From Natronorubrum aibiense (GTDB lineage Archaea; Halobacteriota; Halobacteria; Halobacteriales; Natrialbaceae): a DNA stretch of 64,000 nucleotides. Positions 1 to 9,172 of the stretch are shown here, piece after piece. Numbering within the stretch: the stretch's first letter is position 1; each line of letters begins with the position of its first letter. The stretch lies in assembly GCF_009392895.1 (NCBI RefSeq), contig NZ_CP045490.1, positions 124,001-188,000 of the forward strand, given 5' to 3'. The notes below the pieces were generated by a model that saw only the letters and a list, made by a program, of their open reading frames with translations, did not search any database and was not told the DNA's origin. The translations under genes were made by a program, and so were the position numbers.

Positions 1-624
1 GGTGCCGAAGCCGAACACGAACAGCTCGACGTCCCGTACAACCGACGCGGAGCGATGCTCGACGAGGGTCTCGAGATCCTGACCGGGCTCTGGGGCGATG
101 ACCCGGTCACGTTTGACGGCGAGTTCTTCGAGTTGACCGAGGCCGATATCGGTCTTCGCCCCTGTAGCCCGCCACCGATCTACGTCGCCTCCGCGACGTT
201 CGACCCGCGCGATGGCTTCCCGCGACCGATCCGCGAGCGAATCAAAGCTCACGGCGGTGGCTGGCTCCCGATCGGAATGACGACCGAGATGTACGCAGCC
301 GGCCTCGAGCGCGCCCGCGACCTCGTCGACAACGCCGGCCGAAACCCGGCCGCGTTCGAGGCCGCCTACTACCAGGACGTCGTCATCGCGGACACCGAAG
401 CGGCCGCCATCGAACAAGCGCGGGACTTCCTCGAGCGATACTATCCGTCGTGGGGGCCACTGAGCGACGACGATATTCGAAAGCGTGGCGCGTTCGGCCC
501 GCCGGACGTCGTCGAAGACCACCTCGAGCGATACGCGGATGCCGGCGTCGAACAGTTCGTCACGCGATTTACGGCTGCGGATCAGCGCGGCCAACTCCGC
601 CGGTTCGCGGATATCGTCGACTGA
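1..624 (+). CDS. LLM-class (luciferase-like) oxidoreductase, 5'-truncated by the window edge
   Basis: The frame is open from the first base, so the true start lies outside; 207 residues are visible. The text around RRGAMLDEGLEIL followed by a GLW turn, and the later CSPPPIYVAS segment, are typical of the C-terminal half of bacterial-luciferase-like TIM-barrel monooxygenases that use F420H2 or flavin. Substrate cannot be inferred. The gene ends about 100 bases before the convergent cyclodeaminase homologue, so it belongs to a transcription unit that begins upstream of the window. Family assignment is fairly sure; cofactor and reaction are not. Confidence 0.8.
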   Translation, partial: GAEAEHEQLDVPYNRRGAMLDEGLEILTGLWGDDPVTFDGEFFELTEADIGLRPCSPPPIYVASATFDPRDGFPRPIRERIKAHGGGWLPIGMTTEMYAAGLERARDLVDNAGRNPAAFEAAYYQDVVIADTEAAAIEQARDFLERYYPSWGPLSDDDIRKRGAFGPPDVVEDHLERYADAGVEQFVTRFTAADQRGQLRRFADIVD

Positions 625-722
625 CCGCTGGCGATAGGACCGTTTCGTAATCCGTGTTCACGCTGCCCTCGCTGCCCACTCCGGCGTTTCCGTGAAAAGT
701 TCTGGTATGGCTGTCAGGCTCG

Positions 723-1727
723 TTACGGGAGCCGACCCGTCAGCGCCTCGCTCGCCGGGGCGAACGCGATCGTCGAGCCGAGGTCGTCCTCGAGCGCCCG
801 CTCGTAGAGCATGTGCGCTGCGGCGGCCGTCTCGATTCCCGTCCCGCCGCTGTCGAACACCGTGATTTCGTCGTCACTCGTGCGTCCGGGGACGGTTCCG
901 GCGACGACCTCGCCCAGATCGCCGTGGATGTGGTCTTCCGTGACGACTCCCTCCTCGAGCGCCGCGAGGAACGCCCCGGCGTCGAACGTCGCACGCTCCC
1001 GCAAGTCTGGCACGTAAGTTGCCTGTTCGATCGTCGCCGTGTCGATCTCGCGGCTCCCCTCCTGATACTGACCCATTGCCGTCACGTGCGTTCCGGGTTC
1101 GAGGTCGTCGCCGTCGAAAACTGGCTCGCTCGACTTCGTCGCCGTAATAACGACGTCCGCACCCTCGAGTGCAGCCGCGCTCGCATCGACGGCGTGGACA
1201 TCGGCCTCGAGTTGCTCGTCGAACTCGCTCGCGAACGTCTCTCGGTTTTCGGGGGTCGGTGAGAAAACTCGAATCTCCTCGAAGTCGCGGACGGTCACGG
1301 TCGTGTTGACCTGCCCACGAGCCTGCGAGCCGCTGCCGATGACGGCGAGCGTCGTCGCACCGTCGCGTGCGAGTTCGTCGACGGCGACGGCTCCGGCGGC
1401 TCCGGTCTTGAACGGATTCATGCTCGCGCCGTCGAGGACGGCGAGCGGTTCGCCGCTCTCGGCGTCGAACAGCGGCGTGATGAACCAAGCGTTGCCCGCC
1501 CCGAAGCCGGAGGTGTACATGTACCCGCCAACTACGCCCGTTTCCGGAAGCAAGGCGGCGTAGCTCGTGAACATTCCGTCGGGATCGGCGCGGAAGAACT
1601 TCTGGCGTGGGTAGGCTGGCGCACCCTCGCCGACCTGTCGGTAGCCGTTCCTGACGGCGTCGACGTACTCGGCTGGCGTGGCAAGACCGTCGATTTCGTC
1701 GCTGGTGAGAAACAGTGTGTCTGTCAT
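723..1727 (-). CDS. Ornithine cyclodeaminase / mu-crystallin family protein
   Basis: The 334-residue protein has the family's Rossmann motif GSGSQARGQ at about residues 131-139 and the preceding NPFKTGAAGAVA segment near the substrate pocket. Members deaminate ornithine to proline, or act as alanine, lysine or ketimine reductases; the sequence does not decide which. An upstream in-frame extension exists, but the ATG at 1727 is preferred because the T-rich stretch near 1749-1761 sits about 27 bases upstream, as expected for a leaderless archaeal promoter. The gene follows the enolase-superfamily gene on the same strand after 77 bases. Confidence 0.85.
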   Translation of the reverse strand: MTDTLFLTSDEIDGLATPAEYVDAVRNGYRQVGEGAPAYPRQKFFRADPDGMFTSYAALLPETGVVGGYMYTSGFGAGNAWFITPLFDAESGEPLAVLDGASMNPFKTGAAGAVAVDELARDGATTLAVIGSGSQARGQVNTTVTVRDFEEIRVFSPTPENRETFASEFDEQLEADVHAVDASAAALEGADVVITATKSSEPVFDGDDLEPGTHVTAMGQYQEGSREIDTATIEQATYVPDLRERATFDAGAFLAALEEGVVTEDHIHGDLGEVVAGTVPGRTSDDEITVFDSGGTGIETAAAAHMLYERALEDDLGSTIAFAPASEALTGRLP

Positions 1728-1804
1728 ACTCAGACACTCACACTCGAGGTAGAAAAAGACCGCTGATACGAGTCGGTCGACGCGGCGACGGCGACCGGTT
1801 CCGA

Positions 1805-3037
1805 CTACGTTTTGCGGTGTTCCTCGACGACGTCCCAGTCCAGTTCGATCCCCAGTCCCGGTTTGTCCGGTACCGTAATCGTCCCGTCCTGAATCAGCGG
1901 TTCGTCCGCGTCGACGAGGTCGTCCCACCACGGCACGTCTCGTGCGTGGAACTCGAGGGCAAGGAAGTTCGGCACTGTCGCACCGACGTGGACGCCGGCC
2001 ATCGTTGCGACCGGACTCCCGATGTTGTGCGGCGCGAGCGTCATGTAGTACGTGTCGGCGAGTTCGCCGATCTTTTTCGTCTCCGCGATGCCGCCGGTTT
2101 TCGGGATATCCGGCGCGACGAACGACACTGCTTGCTGTTCGACGAGGTCACGGAAGCCGTGTCGCCCGTACCGGTTCTCGCCGGTGAGCAGCGCCTGATC
2201 GACGCTGTGGTTCAACTGGGCCATCGCGTCCGCGTTCTCCGGCGGCAGCGGGTCCTCGATCCACGCGAGGTCGTAGGGCTCGAGGGCCGCACACAGCTTC
2301 TCGGCTGCCTCGACGCTGAAGTTCCAATGGAGGTCGACCGCGACTTCGGCCTCGTCGCCGACTTCTTCCGTGACGGCCTCGACGAGCGCCCGCTTGTGAT
2401 CGATCTCCGGCCCGTCGAAGTGGCGGGCGAGCGTGTCGATCTCGCGTCCGGAGGGGACGTCGAGGTCGAATTTGATGATCTCGAAGCCGTCGTCGACCGC
2501 TGCCCGTGCAGCCTGTGCGTACGCTGCCGACTCGTACGCCTCCGTCGGCTGTTCGTGTAACGCCGCTTCGACCATTCCTTCGCCCGCGTGGCAGTCGGCA
2601 TACATCCGTACCTCGTCACGCATTTTGCCACCGAGAAGCTGGTAGACCGGTTGCTCGAGGATCTTGCCGGCGGCGTCCCACAGCGCGAGTTCGACGCCGC
2701 TGATCGCAATGGTGCCGATCCCTTGCTGTGAGCCGCGACCGGAGAGACTCTCACGCATGAGATGATAGAGGCGCTCGACGTCGAGCGGATTCTCGTCGCG
2801 CAAGACCGGCTGAAGGTAGTCGGTGATCACCTCGTGGACACCGGGCGAGGGATAAGCTTCGCCGATTCCCGTGACACCGACATCGGTTTCAATCGTGACG
2901 ATCGTCCACGGGAAGTTGCCGTCGACGACGATTGTCGATACGTCGGTGATGGCGGGTGTCTCCGTGGTCCGTTCGGGCGTGCGATCGAGGTCGGGCCACA
3001 TGGTCGTGGCCAACCGGGCTGCAAAATCTGCGTACAT
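1805..3037 (-). CDS. Enolase-superfamily (mandelate racemase type) sugar-acid dehydratase-like protein
   Basis: The 410-residue protein has the complete metal site of the superfamily: D235 (VDLHW), E261 (WIEDPLPPEN) and E287 (TGENRY), with a D310/H337 dyad (APDIPKTGG and APHNIGSPV) and K189 on the opposite side. The overall text, including VDGNFPWTIV and IKFDLDVPSG, resembles haloarchaeal xylonate/gluconate dehydratases of the XacD type, from memory rather than a search. It would dehydrate a sugar acid to a 2-keto-3-deoxy acid. Start at 3037 chosen because a TTAAT element lies near 3066-3077; 3052 and 3001 are alternatives. Confidence 0.82.
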   Translation of the reverse strand: MYADFAARLATTMWPDLDRTPERTTETPAITDVSTIVVDGNFPWTIVTIETDVGVTGIGEAYPSPGVHEVITDYLQPVLRDENPLDVERLYHLMRESLSGRGSQQGIGTIAISGVELALWDAAGKILEQPVYQLLGGKMRDEVRMYADCHAGEGMVEAALHEQPTEAYESAAYAQAARAAVDDGFEIIKFDLDVPSGREIDTLARHFDGPEIDHKRALVEAVTEEVGDEAEVAVDLHWNFSVEAAEKLCAALEPYDLAWIEDPLPPENADAMAQLNHSVDQALLTGENRYGRHGFRDLVEQQAVSFVAPDIPKTGGIAETKKIGELADTYYMTLAPHNIGSPVATMAGVHVGATVPNFLALEFHARDVPWWDDLVDADEPLIQDGTITVPDKPGLGIELDWDVVEEHRKT

Positions 3038-3100
3038 GTTACCGTGGCACATTTCTCGAGCGGGAGCATTAATCTGCCGGCGTCGACGACGCGGCGCAGC

Positions 3101-4504
3101 CTATCGGTCAGTTTGCTCCGGAAGCACCTTTCCGGGATTCAGAATACCGTTCGGATCGAGCGTTGCCTTGATCGAGCGCATCAACTCGAGTGCGACGCCG
3201 TGTTCGGCCGCCATGAACTTCCGTTTCCCCAGCCCGATGCCGTGTTCGCCGGTCGCGCTTCCGCCCAACTCGAGTGCTTTCGTGACGACGCGTTCGTTCA
3301 GGTCGTGCGCTCTGTCGACCATCTCCTCGTCGTCGGGATCGACCAGCGGGGTGAAATGGAGGTTGCCGTCGCCGGCGTGGCCGACACAGGAGACGACAAG
3401 ATCCAGGTCGTCGCCCGCGTCGGAGACCTCCTGGACGATCTCGGGGTAGCGCGAAATCGGGACGACCACGTCGCCGACGAGCGCGACCTCCCACTCCTCG
3501 CGGTAGGACTGTGTCGCCCAGTACTTGTCGCGACGGGCCTGCCAGATGTCGTCGATATCGTCCTCGCCCGCTGCCGTCCAGGACGTCATGCCGTGATCCT
3601 CGCAGATCAGCTTCGTGAACTCGAGGTCCTCCTCGATGCCGTCGTTGTTCGCGTGGAGTTCGATGAGCAGCGTCGGCCGTTCTTCGAACTCGAGGTCGTC
3701 GTGGTAGGCGTTGAACATCTTCATCGACATCGTGTCCATGAACTCGATCGCACCGGGGACGAGTGCCGAGCCGATGGCGTCAGAGACGGCGCTCGAGGCG
3801 GCGGTCCGCGACGGAAAGGTCACGAGCGCGGCTCGCCGGTGCTCCGGAATGCCAACCAGCCCGACGGTTACCTCGGTCACGACACCCAGCGTCCCCTCGC
3901 TGCCGATGATGAGATCTTTCAGGCTGTAGCCCGCCGACGTCTTCACCACGTCGCGACCACACTCGACGATCCGACCGTCGGCGGTGACGACCTCGAGTCT
4001 TCGAACGTGATTTCGCGTCTCGCCGTACCGAACGGCGTTGAACCCGCTCGCGTTCGTCGCGACCATGCCGCCGATCGTCGCGACGTCGCCGCTCGAGATC
4101 CCCGGGGCGAAACGCAGGCCGTACTGGGCGAGGTGCTCGTTCAGATCGTCGTAGACGACGCCCGCCCCGACTGTCGCGTGCAGGTCGTCCGGCGAGACGT
4201 CGATTCTTGTCATCTCGGCGGTCGTAAGGACGATGCCGCCCGCCGACGGGATGGCGTTGCCCTCGAGTCCGGAGCCGCCCGACCACGGCGTGATCGGGAT
4301 TCCTCGATCGTTCGCTTCCGAGAGGACCGCTGCGACCTCCTCGGCCGACGCCGGCCAGACGACCGCGTCGGGCGTTCGGCCGTCGTGCGGGCTCGCGTCG
4401 ACGGCGTACTGTTCGCGGACGCTTTCGGTGAACTCGACGCGCCCGTCATCGATCACGTCCTTGAGAAACGCACAGTCGTACTCGGCGTCTGCATGAGCTT
4501 CCAT
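3101..4504 (-). CDS. FAD-linked oxidase, GlcD / D-lactate dehydrogenase type
   Basis: The 467-residue flavoprotein has a PCMH-type FAD-binding half (roughly residues 45-225, with PWSGGSGLEGNAIP and the GDVATIGGMVATNASG loop) and a C-terminal FAD-oxidase half with HAGDGNLHF and GEHGIGLGKR, the metal and carboxylate-binding motifs of D-2-hydroxyacid dehydrogenases. It should oxidise a D-2-hydroxyacid such as glycolate, D-lactate or 2-hydroxyglutarate to the 2-oxoacid. No iron-sulfur subunit lies beside it. The start at 4504 has a TATA-like element (4528-4538) 27 bases upstream. It runs into the enolase-superfamily gene after about 60 bases and may share its catabolic role. Confidence 0.85.
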   Translation of the reverse strand: MEAHADAEYDCAFLKDVIDDGRVEFTESVREQYAVDASPHDGRTPDAVVWPASAEEVAAVLSEANDRGIPITPWSGGSGLEGNAIPSAGGIVLTTAEMTRIDVSPDDLHATVGAGVVYDDLNEHLAQYGLRFAPGISSGDVATIGGMVATNASGFNAVRYGETRNHVRRLEVVTADGRIVECGRDVVKTSAGYSLKDLIIGSEGTLGVVTEVTVGLVGIPEHRRAALVTFPSRTAASSAVSDAIGSALVPGAIEFMDTMSMKMFNAYHDDLEFEERPTLLIELHANNDGIEEDLEFTKLICEDHGMTSWTAAGEDDIDDIWQARRDKYWATQSYREEWEVALVGDVVVPISRYPEIVQEVSDAGDDLDLVVSCVGHAGDGNLHFTPLVDPDDEEMVDRAHDLNERVVTKALELGGSATGEHGIGLGKRKFMAAEHGVALELMRSIKATLDPNGILNPGKVLPEQTDR

Positions 4505-4619
4505 TGGATTGGTATGACACGGCAAGGGTCGTATACTCTCCGGTTGGAACGGGGTGGTCGACGGTTCCTCGAGCGGCCCGACCCAAACGTATTCATGGGT
4601 CTCGTTCGATATGTGTGAT

Positions 4620-4805
4620 ATGACGTGTCCACACCTCTCATACCGTCGGACAGACGGCGAGCTGGAGTTCGATACCGAGCGCGCGTACTGTACGGTCATC
4701 GACGAGTTCGTCTCGCCGATGCGCGCCGACGTCTGTAACGACCGCCACGAACTCGATCACGAACGGGACTGCGAGCACTACCGCGAGGCGGCCGGCCTCG
4801 AGTAA
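4620..4805 (+). CDS. Small cysteine-containing haloarchaeal protein, function unknown
   Basis: This 61-residue acidic protein starts MTCPHLSYRR and contains a second cysteine cluster, DVCNDRHELDHERDCEHY. The spacing CPH...C...C with histidines could bind a metal. I recognise the pattern as a widespread haloarchaeal hypothetical family, from memory. The ATG at 4620 is chosen over 4611 and 4554 because the AT-rich stretch at about 4587-4597 is 27 bases upstream. It is divergent from the FAD oxidase gene. Composition is typical of real haloarchaeal genes. Confidence 0.75.
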   Translation: MTCPHLSYRRTDGELEFDTERAYCTVIDEFVSPMRADVCNDRHELDHERDCEHYREAAGLE

Positions 4806-4890
4806 CGCCGATCTGCGTTCGTCCGATTATCCACGTTTACCGACCGTGACGCCGTTCAATCCCGCTACTGGCCAGTCCTGCTCGAGTGCA

Positions 4891-5727
4891 CTACAATCCG
4901 AGGAGGTCTCGCGCATCGTCCGGCGTCGCGAGGTCGCGCTCGAGTTCGTCGGCGATTCGGACCGCCCGTTCGACCAGTTGGGCGTTGCTCTCGACGGGTT
5001 CGCCGCGTCGGTAGTACAGGTTATCTTCCATGCCCACACGGATGTGTCCGCCCATGACGATCCCCATCGTCGTGAGTGGCAGCTGGTGTGGCCCGATCGC
5101 GAGCACGTTGAAAATCGAGTTCTCGGGGAGGTTGTTGACCATATTCACCATGTTCTCCGGCGTCGGCGGCGTGAGCGTCCCGGGGCCGAAAATGAGGTTG
5201 ATGTAATACGGCTCCTCGAGCAGGCCCTTGTCGATGAGCCGGTAGACCTCGTTCAGGTGGCCGTTGTTGAACACTTCCATCTCGGGTTTGATTCCCTTCT
5301 CTTGCATCTCCGCCGCGAGCGAATCGATCATGTGGCGCGTGTTCTCGGAGGTGATGTGCTGGTAGCGGTTCATCGGCCCCATGTCGAGCGATGCCATCTC
5401 TGGAAGCGGATCAGTTCGGATGCCTTTCACCCGTTCTTCGAGTGGCAGTCCAGTTCCCCCGGTCGTGTTCTGGATGATGATGTCGTCACAGCGCTCGCGA
5501 ACTCGGTCGTTGATCTCCTGTAGTTGGTCACCGTCTCGCTCGCCCCGTTCGTCGCGACCGTGGAGGTGGACGATCGCCGCGCCCAACTGTTCACACTCCC
5601 GCGCTGCGGTCGCGATCTCCTCGGGCGACTCCGGCAGATTCGGGTTGGCTTCTTTCCCCTGCACGCCGCCGGTGGTCGGCACCGTCAGCAGCAGCTTTCC
5701 GCCCTCGAGATAGTTCTGGTAACTCAT
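4891..5727 (-). CDS. Beta-keto acid cleavage enzyme (BKACE, DUF849 / Kce family)
   Basis: The 278-residue protein has the Zn-binding HLHGRD motif (H54, H56) and a downstream ligand E234 in GMEDN, as in 3-keto-5-aminohexanoate cleavage enzyme. These enzymes condense a beta-keto acid with acetyl-CoA and split it to acetoacetate or an acyl-CoA pair; substrates include 3-keto-5-aminohexanoate, 3-dehydrocarnitine and beta-ketoadipate. It lies head to head with a 3-hydroxyacyl-CoA dehydrogenase homologue that could make the keto substrate by oxidising a 3-hydroxy acid. The substrate is not determined by sequence alone. Confidence 0.88.
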   Translation of the reverse strand: MSYQNYLEGGKLLLTVPTTGGVQGKEANPNLPESPEEIATAARECEQLGAAIVHLHGRDERGERDGDQLQEINDRVRERCDDIIIQNTTGGTGLPLEERVKGIRTDPLPEMASLDMGPMNRYQHITSENTRHMIDSLAAEMQEKGIKPEMEVFNNGHLNEVYRLIDKGLLEEPYYINLIFGPGTLTPPTPENMVNMVNNLPENSIFNVLAIGPHQLPLTTMGIVMGGHIRVGMEDNLYYRRGEPVESNAQLVERAVRIADELERDLATPDDARDLLGL

Positions 5728-5789
5728 CTACACACAGCAAGACAGTCAATGACAAAAACGTTATTGGAACGGACGGCAACTGTTCACGA

Positions 5790-6809
5790 GTGACAGACAA
5801 CGAAGTCGAAGACACCGCTCGCTCGAACGGGGCGCGCTCGATGCCGTCGGCCACCAGCGTAGCCACGATCGGTGCCGGGACGATGGGCCACGGTATCGCC
5901 TTCGCGGCCGCTGCTGGCGGCTGTCCGGTATCACTGTTCGACGTCGATGACGCGTCGCTCGAGGAGGCTCGAGCGAAGATACGGGCCACCGCGGCGGCCG
6001 TCGCGGACAGTGGTGCGTACGAGTTCGAGACCGTCTCGGAACTCACCGACCGAATCGAGTACGTGACCGCGCTCGAGGACGCCGTCGACGGTGCCGACCT
6101 CGTCATCGAAGCCGTGCCCGAGGATAGAGAGATCAAGCTGGCCACGTTCGAACGGATCGACCGGCACGTCGACGACGACACCGTCGTAGCGACGAACACC
6201 TCGTCGCTCCCGCTTGATGACCTCGTCGAGCCGATCACCGCACCGGAGCGATTCTGTGGCATGCACTGGTTCCACCCTCCCCACATCGTCCCCGTCGTCG
6301 AGGTCGTCTACGGCGACGCGACGACAGCTGACACGATCGACACCGCGTCCCAGTTCCTTCGCGAGATCGGCAAAGATCCCGTCGTCGTCGAACGGGACGT
6401 TCCGGGCTTCATCGCGAACCGAATTCAGTCCGCGATGGCGCGGGAAGCGTGGGCGCTCCTCGAGGCGGGCGTCGCCAGTCCGGCGGATATCGACCGGGCG
6501 ATCAAGGGAACGTTTGGCTTCCGGCTCCCACTGCTCGGTGCGTTCGAGAAGGGCGACCACTCCGGGCTCGACATCCATCACACTGTCCTCGAGGAACTCC
6601 TGCCGGAGATCGACCGCAGCACGTCACCACCGCCGGTCCTCTCGGACCTTGTCGAAGAAGGCCGATACGGTGCGAAGACGGGCCGCGGCGTCTACGATTG
6701 GCGCGACGCCGACCTCGAGCGGATCTCCGAAGAGCGCGACCGACTGCTGCTCGAGCAACTCGAGGTGTATCGGGCGGCTCGAGGGCCACCGTCGACGGAT
6801 CGGGCGTAA
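5790..6809 (+). CDS. 3-hydroxyacyl-CoA dehydrogenase family protein
   Basis: The 339-residue protein has the NAD-binding GAGTMGHGIA motif near residue 28 and the catalytic-histidine segment GMHWFHPPHIVPVVE. It should oxidise a 3-hydroxyacyl-CoA or a free 3-hydroxy acid. A GTG start at 5790 is supported by a TTATTG element at 5761-5766, 26-27 bases upstream; ATG 5841 is the fallback. The divergent pairing with the BKACE gene across 62 bases suggests successive oxidation and cleavage of one substrate. The HWFHPPH variant differs from the usual HFFNP text of the same family at 34507-35397, so substrate use may differ. Confidence 0.85.
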   Translation: MTDNEVEDTARSNGARSMPSATSVATIGAGTMGHGIAFAAAAGGCPVSLFDVDDASLEEARAKIRATAAAVADSGAYEFETVSELTDRIEYVTALEDAVDGADLVIEAVPEDREIKLATFERIDRHVDDDTVVATNTSSLPLDDLVEPITAPERFCGMHWFHPPHIVPVVEVVYGDATTADTIDTASQFLREIGKDPVVVERDVPGFIANRIQSAMAREAWALLEAGVASPADIDRAIKGTFGFRLPLLGAFEKGDHSGLDIHHTVLEELLPEIDRSTSPPPVLSDLVEEGRYGAKTGRGVYDWRDADLERISEERDRLLLEQLEVYRAARGPPSTDRA

Positions 6810-6917
6810 TCGATTCGGGTCCGTGATGCCAGTCGGCTCGCCGAACGGAGACGACAGCAGACGAGCGTCCCTGTGAACGTGATTTATTATGCCTGCAGTG
6901 AGAGTAGCAAACGAGGC

Positions 6918-7352
6918 ATGTACCACATCGTCATTCCCATCGACACCAGCACCGAACGCGGCGTCAAAGCGACCCAGCACGTCGTCGATCTGCTCGAGGA
7001 CGGCCCGTTCGGTGACCCCGAGTCGATCACCGTTACGCTCCTGAACGTCTTCGAGAAGTTCAAAGCGATCGACGACGGCGGCAATGTCAAATCGGACGAT
7101 CTCTACGACGAGGACTCGTTCCCGGAGGCCGTCACCAGCGCCCGCGAACTGCTTGATGGAACTGGCGTCGAGTACGACCTCGAGCGCCGGCACGGCGACT
7201 CCGTCGACGAGATCGTCGATTTCGCCGACGAAGTCGATGCGGATCTCATCGTCATGGCGCCCCGAAAGCGCAGCTCTGTCGGCAAGGTCGTCTTCGGCAG
7301 CGTCGCACAGAACGTCCTGATCAACACGGAGCGACCGACGCTGATCGTGTAG
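6918..7352 (+). CDS. Universal stress protein, UspA family
   Basis: The 144-residue single-domain protein begins MYHIVIPIDTS and ends with the ATP-loop pattern APRKRSSVGKVVFGSVAQNVL, the G-2X-G-9X-G(S) type motif. An in-frame upstream extension to 6873 was discarded because a TTTATTAT element at about 6882-6890 places transcription start just before ATG 6918. It follows the 3-hydroxyacyl-CoA dehydrogenase gene and is convergent with the gamma-glutamyltransferase gene. One of three Usp genes in the window. Confidence 0.9.
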   Translation: MYHIVIPIDTSTERGVKATQHVVDLLEDGPFGDPESITVTLLNVFEKFKAIDDGGNVKSDDLYDEDSFPEAVTSARELLDGTGVEYDLERRHGDSVDEIVDFADEVDADLIVMAPRKRSSVGKVVFGSVAQNVLINTERPTLIV

Positions 7353-7356
7353 CCGT

Positions 7357-7378
7357 CGGGGACCCGATCACGTCCCCG
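7357..7378. terminator. Hairpin between convergent genes
   Basis: A 7-bp perfect stem (CGGGGAC and GTCCCCG) with an 8-base loop sits between the stops of the Usp and gamma-glutamyltransferase genes. There is no T-run, so a role in termination is only suggested by position. Confidence 0.35.
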
Positions 7379-7397
7379 CGTCGCGTTCGGCCGCAGG

Positions 7398-9023
7398 TTA
7401 GAACCCGATCGCGGAGCCGTCTTTTCGCGGATCGCTGCCGCCGGAGAGCACTCCATTCTCGTTGCGGGCGATCTGTCCGCCGCCGAAGTGTGCGGGCGGC
7501 ATGACGCGGACTTCGTGGCCGCGACGGGCGAGTTTCGTTTGCACACGTCCCTCGAGTCGGCCTTCGACGGCGAGTTGGCCATCGACCTGATATCGCCAGC
7601 GTGGGTAATCGATCGCCTCCTGGACCGACATCCCATCGTCGAGCAGGTTCATCAGCACCTGGAGATGGCCCTGTGGCTGGTTGTAGCCGGCCATCACGCC
7701 GAAGGCGGCCCAGTCGTCTTCTCCGAGCCGTGCGAGACCGGGAATCAGCGTGTGGAACGGCCGTTTCCCCGGTTCGATCCGGTTTGGATGGTCGGGATCG
7801 AGCGAGAACGAACTCCCCCGGTTCTGGAGTGCAATGCCGGTGTCGCCGGCGACGATGCCGCTGCCGAAGTCCTTGAACCGCGAGTTGATGAACGAGACGA
7901 CGTTGCCCGCGTCGTCCGCGACCGTCAACAGAACGGTGTCCGCGTCCTCTGCGCGGTCGTTTTCGAACCCGATCTGGACGTCGTCGGAGGCTTCGTCGCC
8001 GATTTCCGCCGCCCGCTCGGCCGCGTATGCCTTCGACGCGAGATCCGGTGCGTCCTCGAATTCCGGGTCCGTGATGTAGTGGTGGCCGTCGGCCATCGCG
8101 CGCTTCATCGCTTCGGCGGCGAGATGGATGCGCTCGGGTGAACCGGCCGGATATTCGTTCGCCCCGAGCGCTTCGACGATGTTGAGCGCCTCGAGGGCGA
8201 TCAGGCCCTGATTGTTCGGCGGCAGCTGGTAGATTTCCGCGCCGCCGTAGGTCGTACTGACCGGCTCGACGAACTCCGGTTCGAACGATGCCAGATCGTC
8301 GGCGGACAACAGTCCACCACGGGACTGGATCGTGTCGACGATCTCGTCGGCGATCGCGCCCTCGTAGACGATATCTGCGCCTTCCTCGGCGATTCGGCGC
8401 ATAGAGTCGCCCAGCTCAGGCAGCGTGACGTGGTCGCCCACTGCCGGCGGCTGGCCGTCGAAGAGGTACGCGGCTCGAGACTGCTCACCGTCGAGCACCG
8501 AGGCCGCCTCCGCCCACTGATCGGCGATGATCTCCGAGACCGGGAACCCCTCGAGTGCGTACTCGATCGCCGGCTCGAGCACCGTCGCCAGCTCCAACTT
8601 GCCGAGGTCCTCGACGGTTCGTTCCCAGCCACGAGCCGTTCCGGGAACGGTTACAGTATGTGGGCCATAGACGGGTATCTCGGCTTCCTCAGGAGCCACG
8701 CCGTCCTCCGCGGCGATCGTCTCGCGCATCCGCTCGAGCGTCGCCTCGCCCGGCGCACCGCCACAGCTGCGGAACGCGCCGACATCGCCATCGGCCGTCC
8801 GGTAGAGCGCGAAGAGGTCCCCGCCAAGGCCCGTGCTCGTCGGTTCGACGACGTTGAGAACCGCCGCCGTCGCGACGGCCGCGTCGAACGCGTTGCCGCC
8901 GTCTCGCAAGACGCTGATACCCGCTTCGGACGCCAGCGGCTGGCTGGTCGCGACGACACCTCGAGGCGCGTACACCGTCGAGCGACGCGACGTAAACTGG
9001 TCTAGGTCTGGACTGCGATCCAT
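7398..9023 (-). CDS. Gamma-glutamyltransferase family Ntn-hydrolase, cytoplasmic YwrD type
   Basis: The 541-residue proenzyme has no signal peptide. The autoprocessing threonine should be T363 in EDADTVLLTVADD, followed by the family motif NRGSSFSLDPDHPN and a C-terminal GGGQI segment. Members transfer or hydrolyse gamma-glutamyl groups, and intracellular YwrD-like forms may act on other N-acyl amides. The ATG at 9023 has a TTTTTAT element around 9044-9052 at the right distance for a leaderless promoter. An M20 peptidase gene lies upstream on the same strand after 149 bases, consistent with peptide or amide salvage. Confidence 0.88.
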   Translation of the reverse strand: MDRSPDLDQFTSRRSTVYAPRGVVATSQPLASEAGISVLRDGGNAFDAAVATAAVLNVVEPTSTGLGGDLFALYRTADGDVGAFRSCGGAPGEATLERMRETIAAEDGVAPEEAEIPVYGPHTVTVPGTARGWERTVEDLGKLELATVLEPAIEYALEGFPVSEIIADQWAEAASVLDGEQSRAAYLFDGQPPAVGDHVTLPELGDSMRRIAEEGADIVYEGAIADEIVDTIQSRGGLLSADDLASFEPEFVEPVSTTYGGAEIYQLPPNNQGLIALEALNIVEALGANEYPAGSPERIHLAAEAMKRAMADGHHYITDPEFEDAPDLASKAYAAERAAEIGDEASDDVQIGFENDRAEDADTVLLTVADDAGNVVSFINSRFKDFGSGIVAGDTGIALQNRGSSFSLDPDHPNRIEPGKRPFHTLIPGLARLGEDDWAAFGVMAGYNQPQGHLQVLMNLLDDGMSVQEAIDYPRWRYQVDGQLAVEGRLEGRVQTKLARRGHEVRVMPPAHFGGGQIARNENGVLSGGSDPRKDGSAIGF

Positions 9024-9172
9024 ACGCGGTCATCTGCGAGCACCGATAAAAACATTGGTATTGATAGTCATACACAGTGGCCTGTCCATCGGATCGTCAC
9101 GGGCCACACAGCGTATGGCATCCCGCTATGTCCGGCAGTTCCACTCGCATTCGTCACGTGCGTGTCGGGCAG

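Noticed and set aside
2762-4618. 618-codon forward frame opposite the GlcD-type oxidase and enolase genes
   Set aside because: It is the antisense shadow of two genes with clear catalytic motifs; long open antisense frames are usual in GC-rich haloarchaeal DNA, and its product is Arg/Val-rich without motifs.
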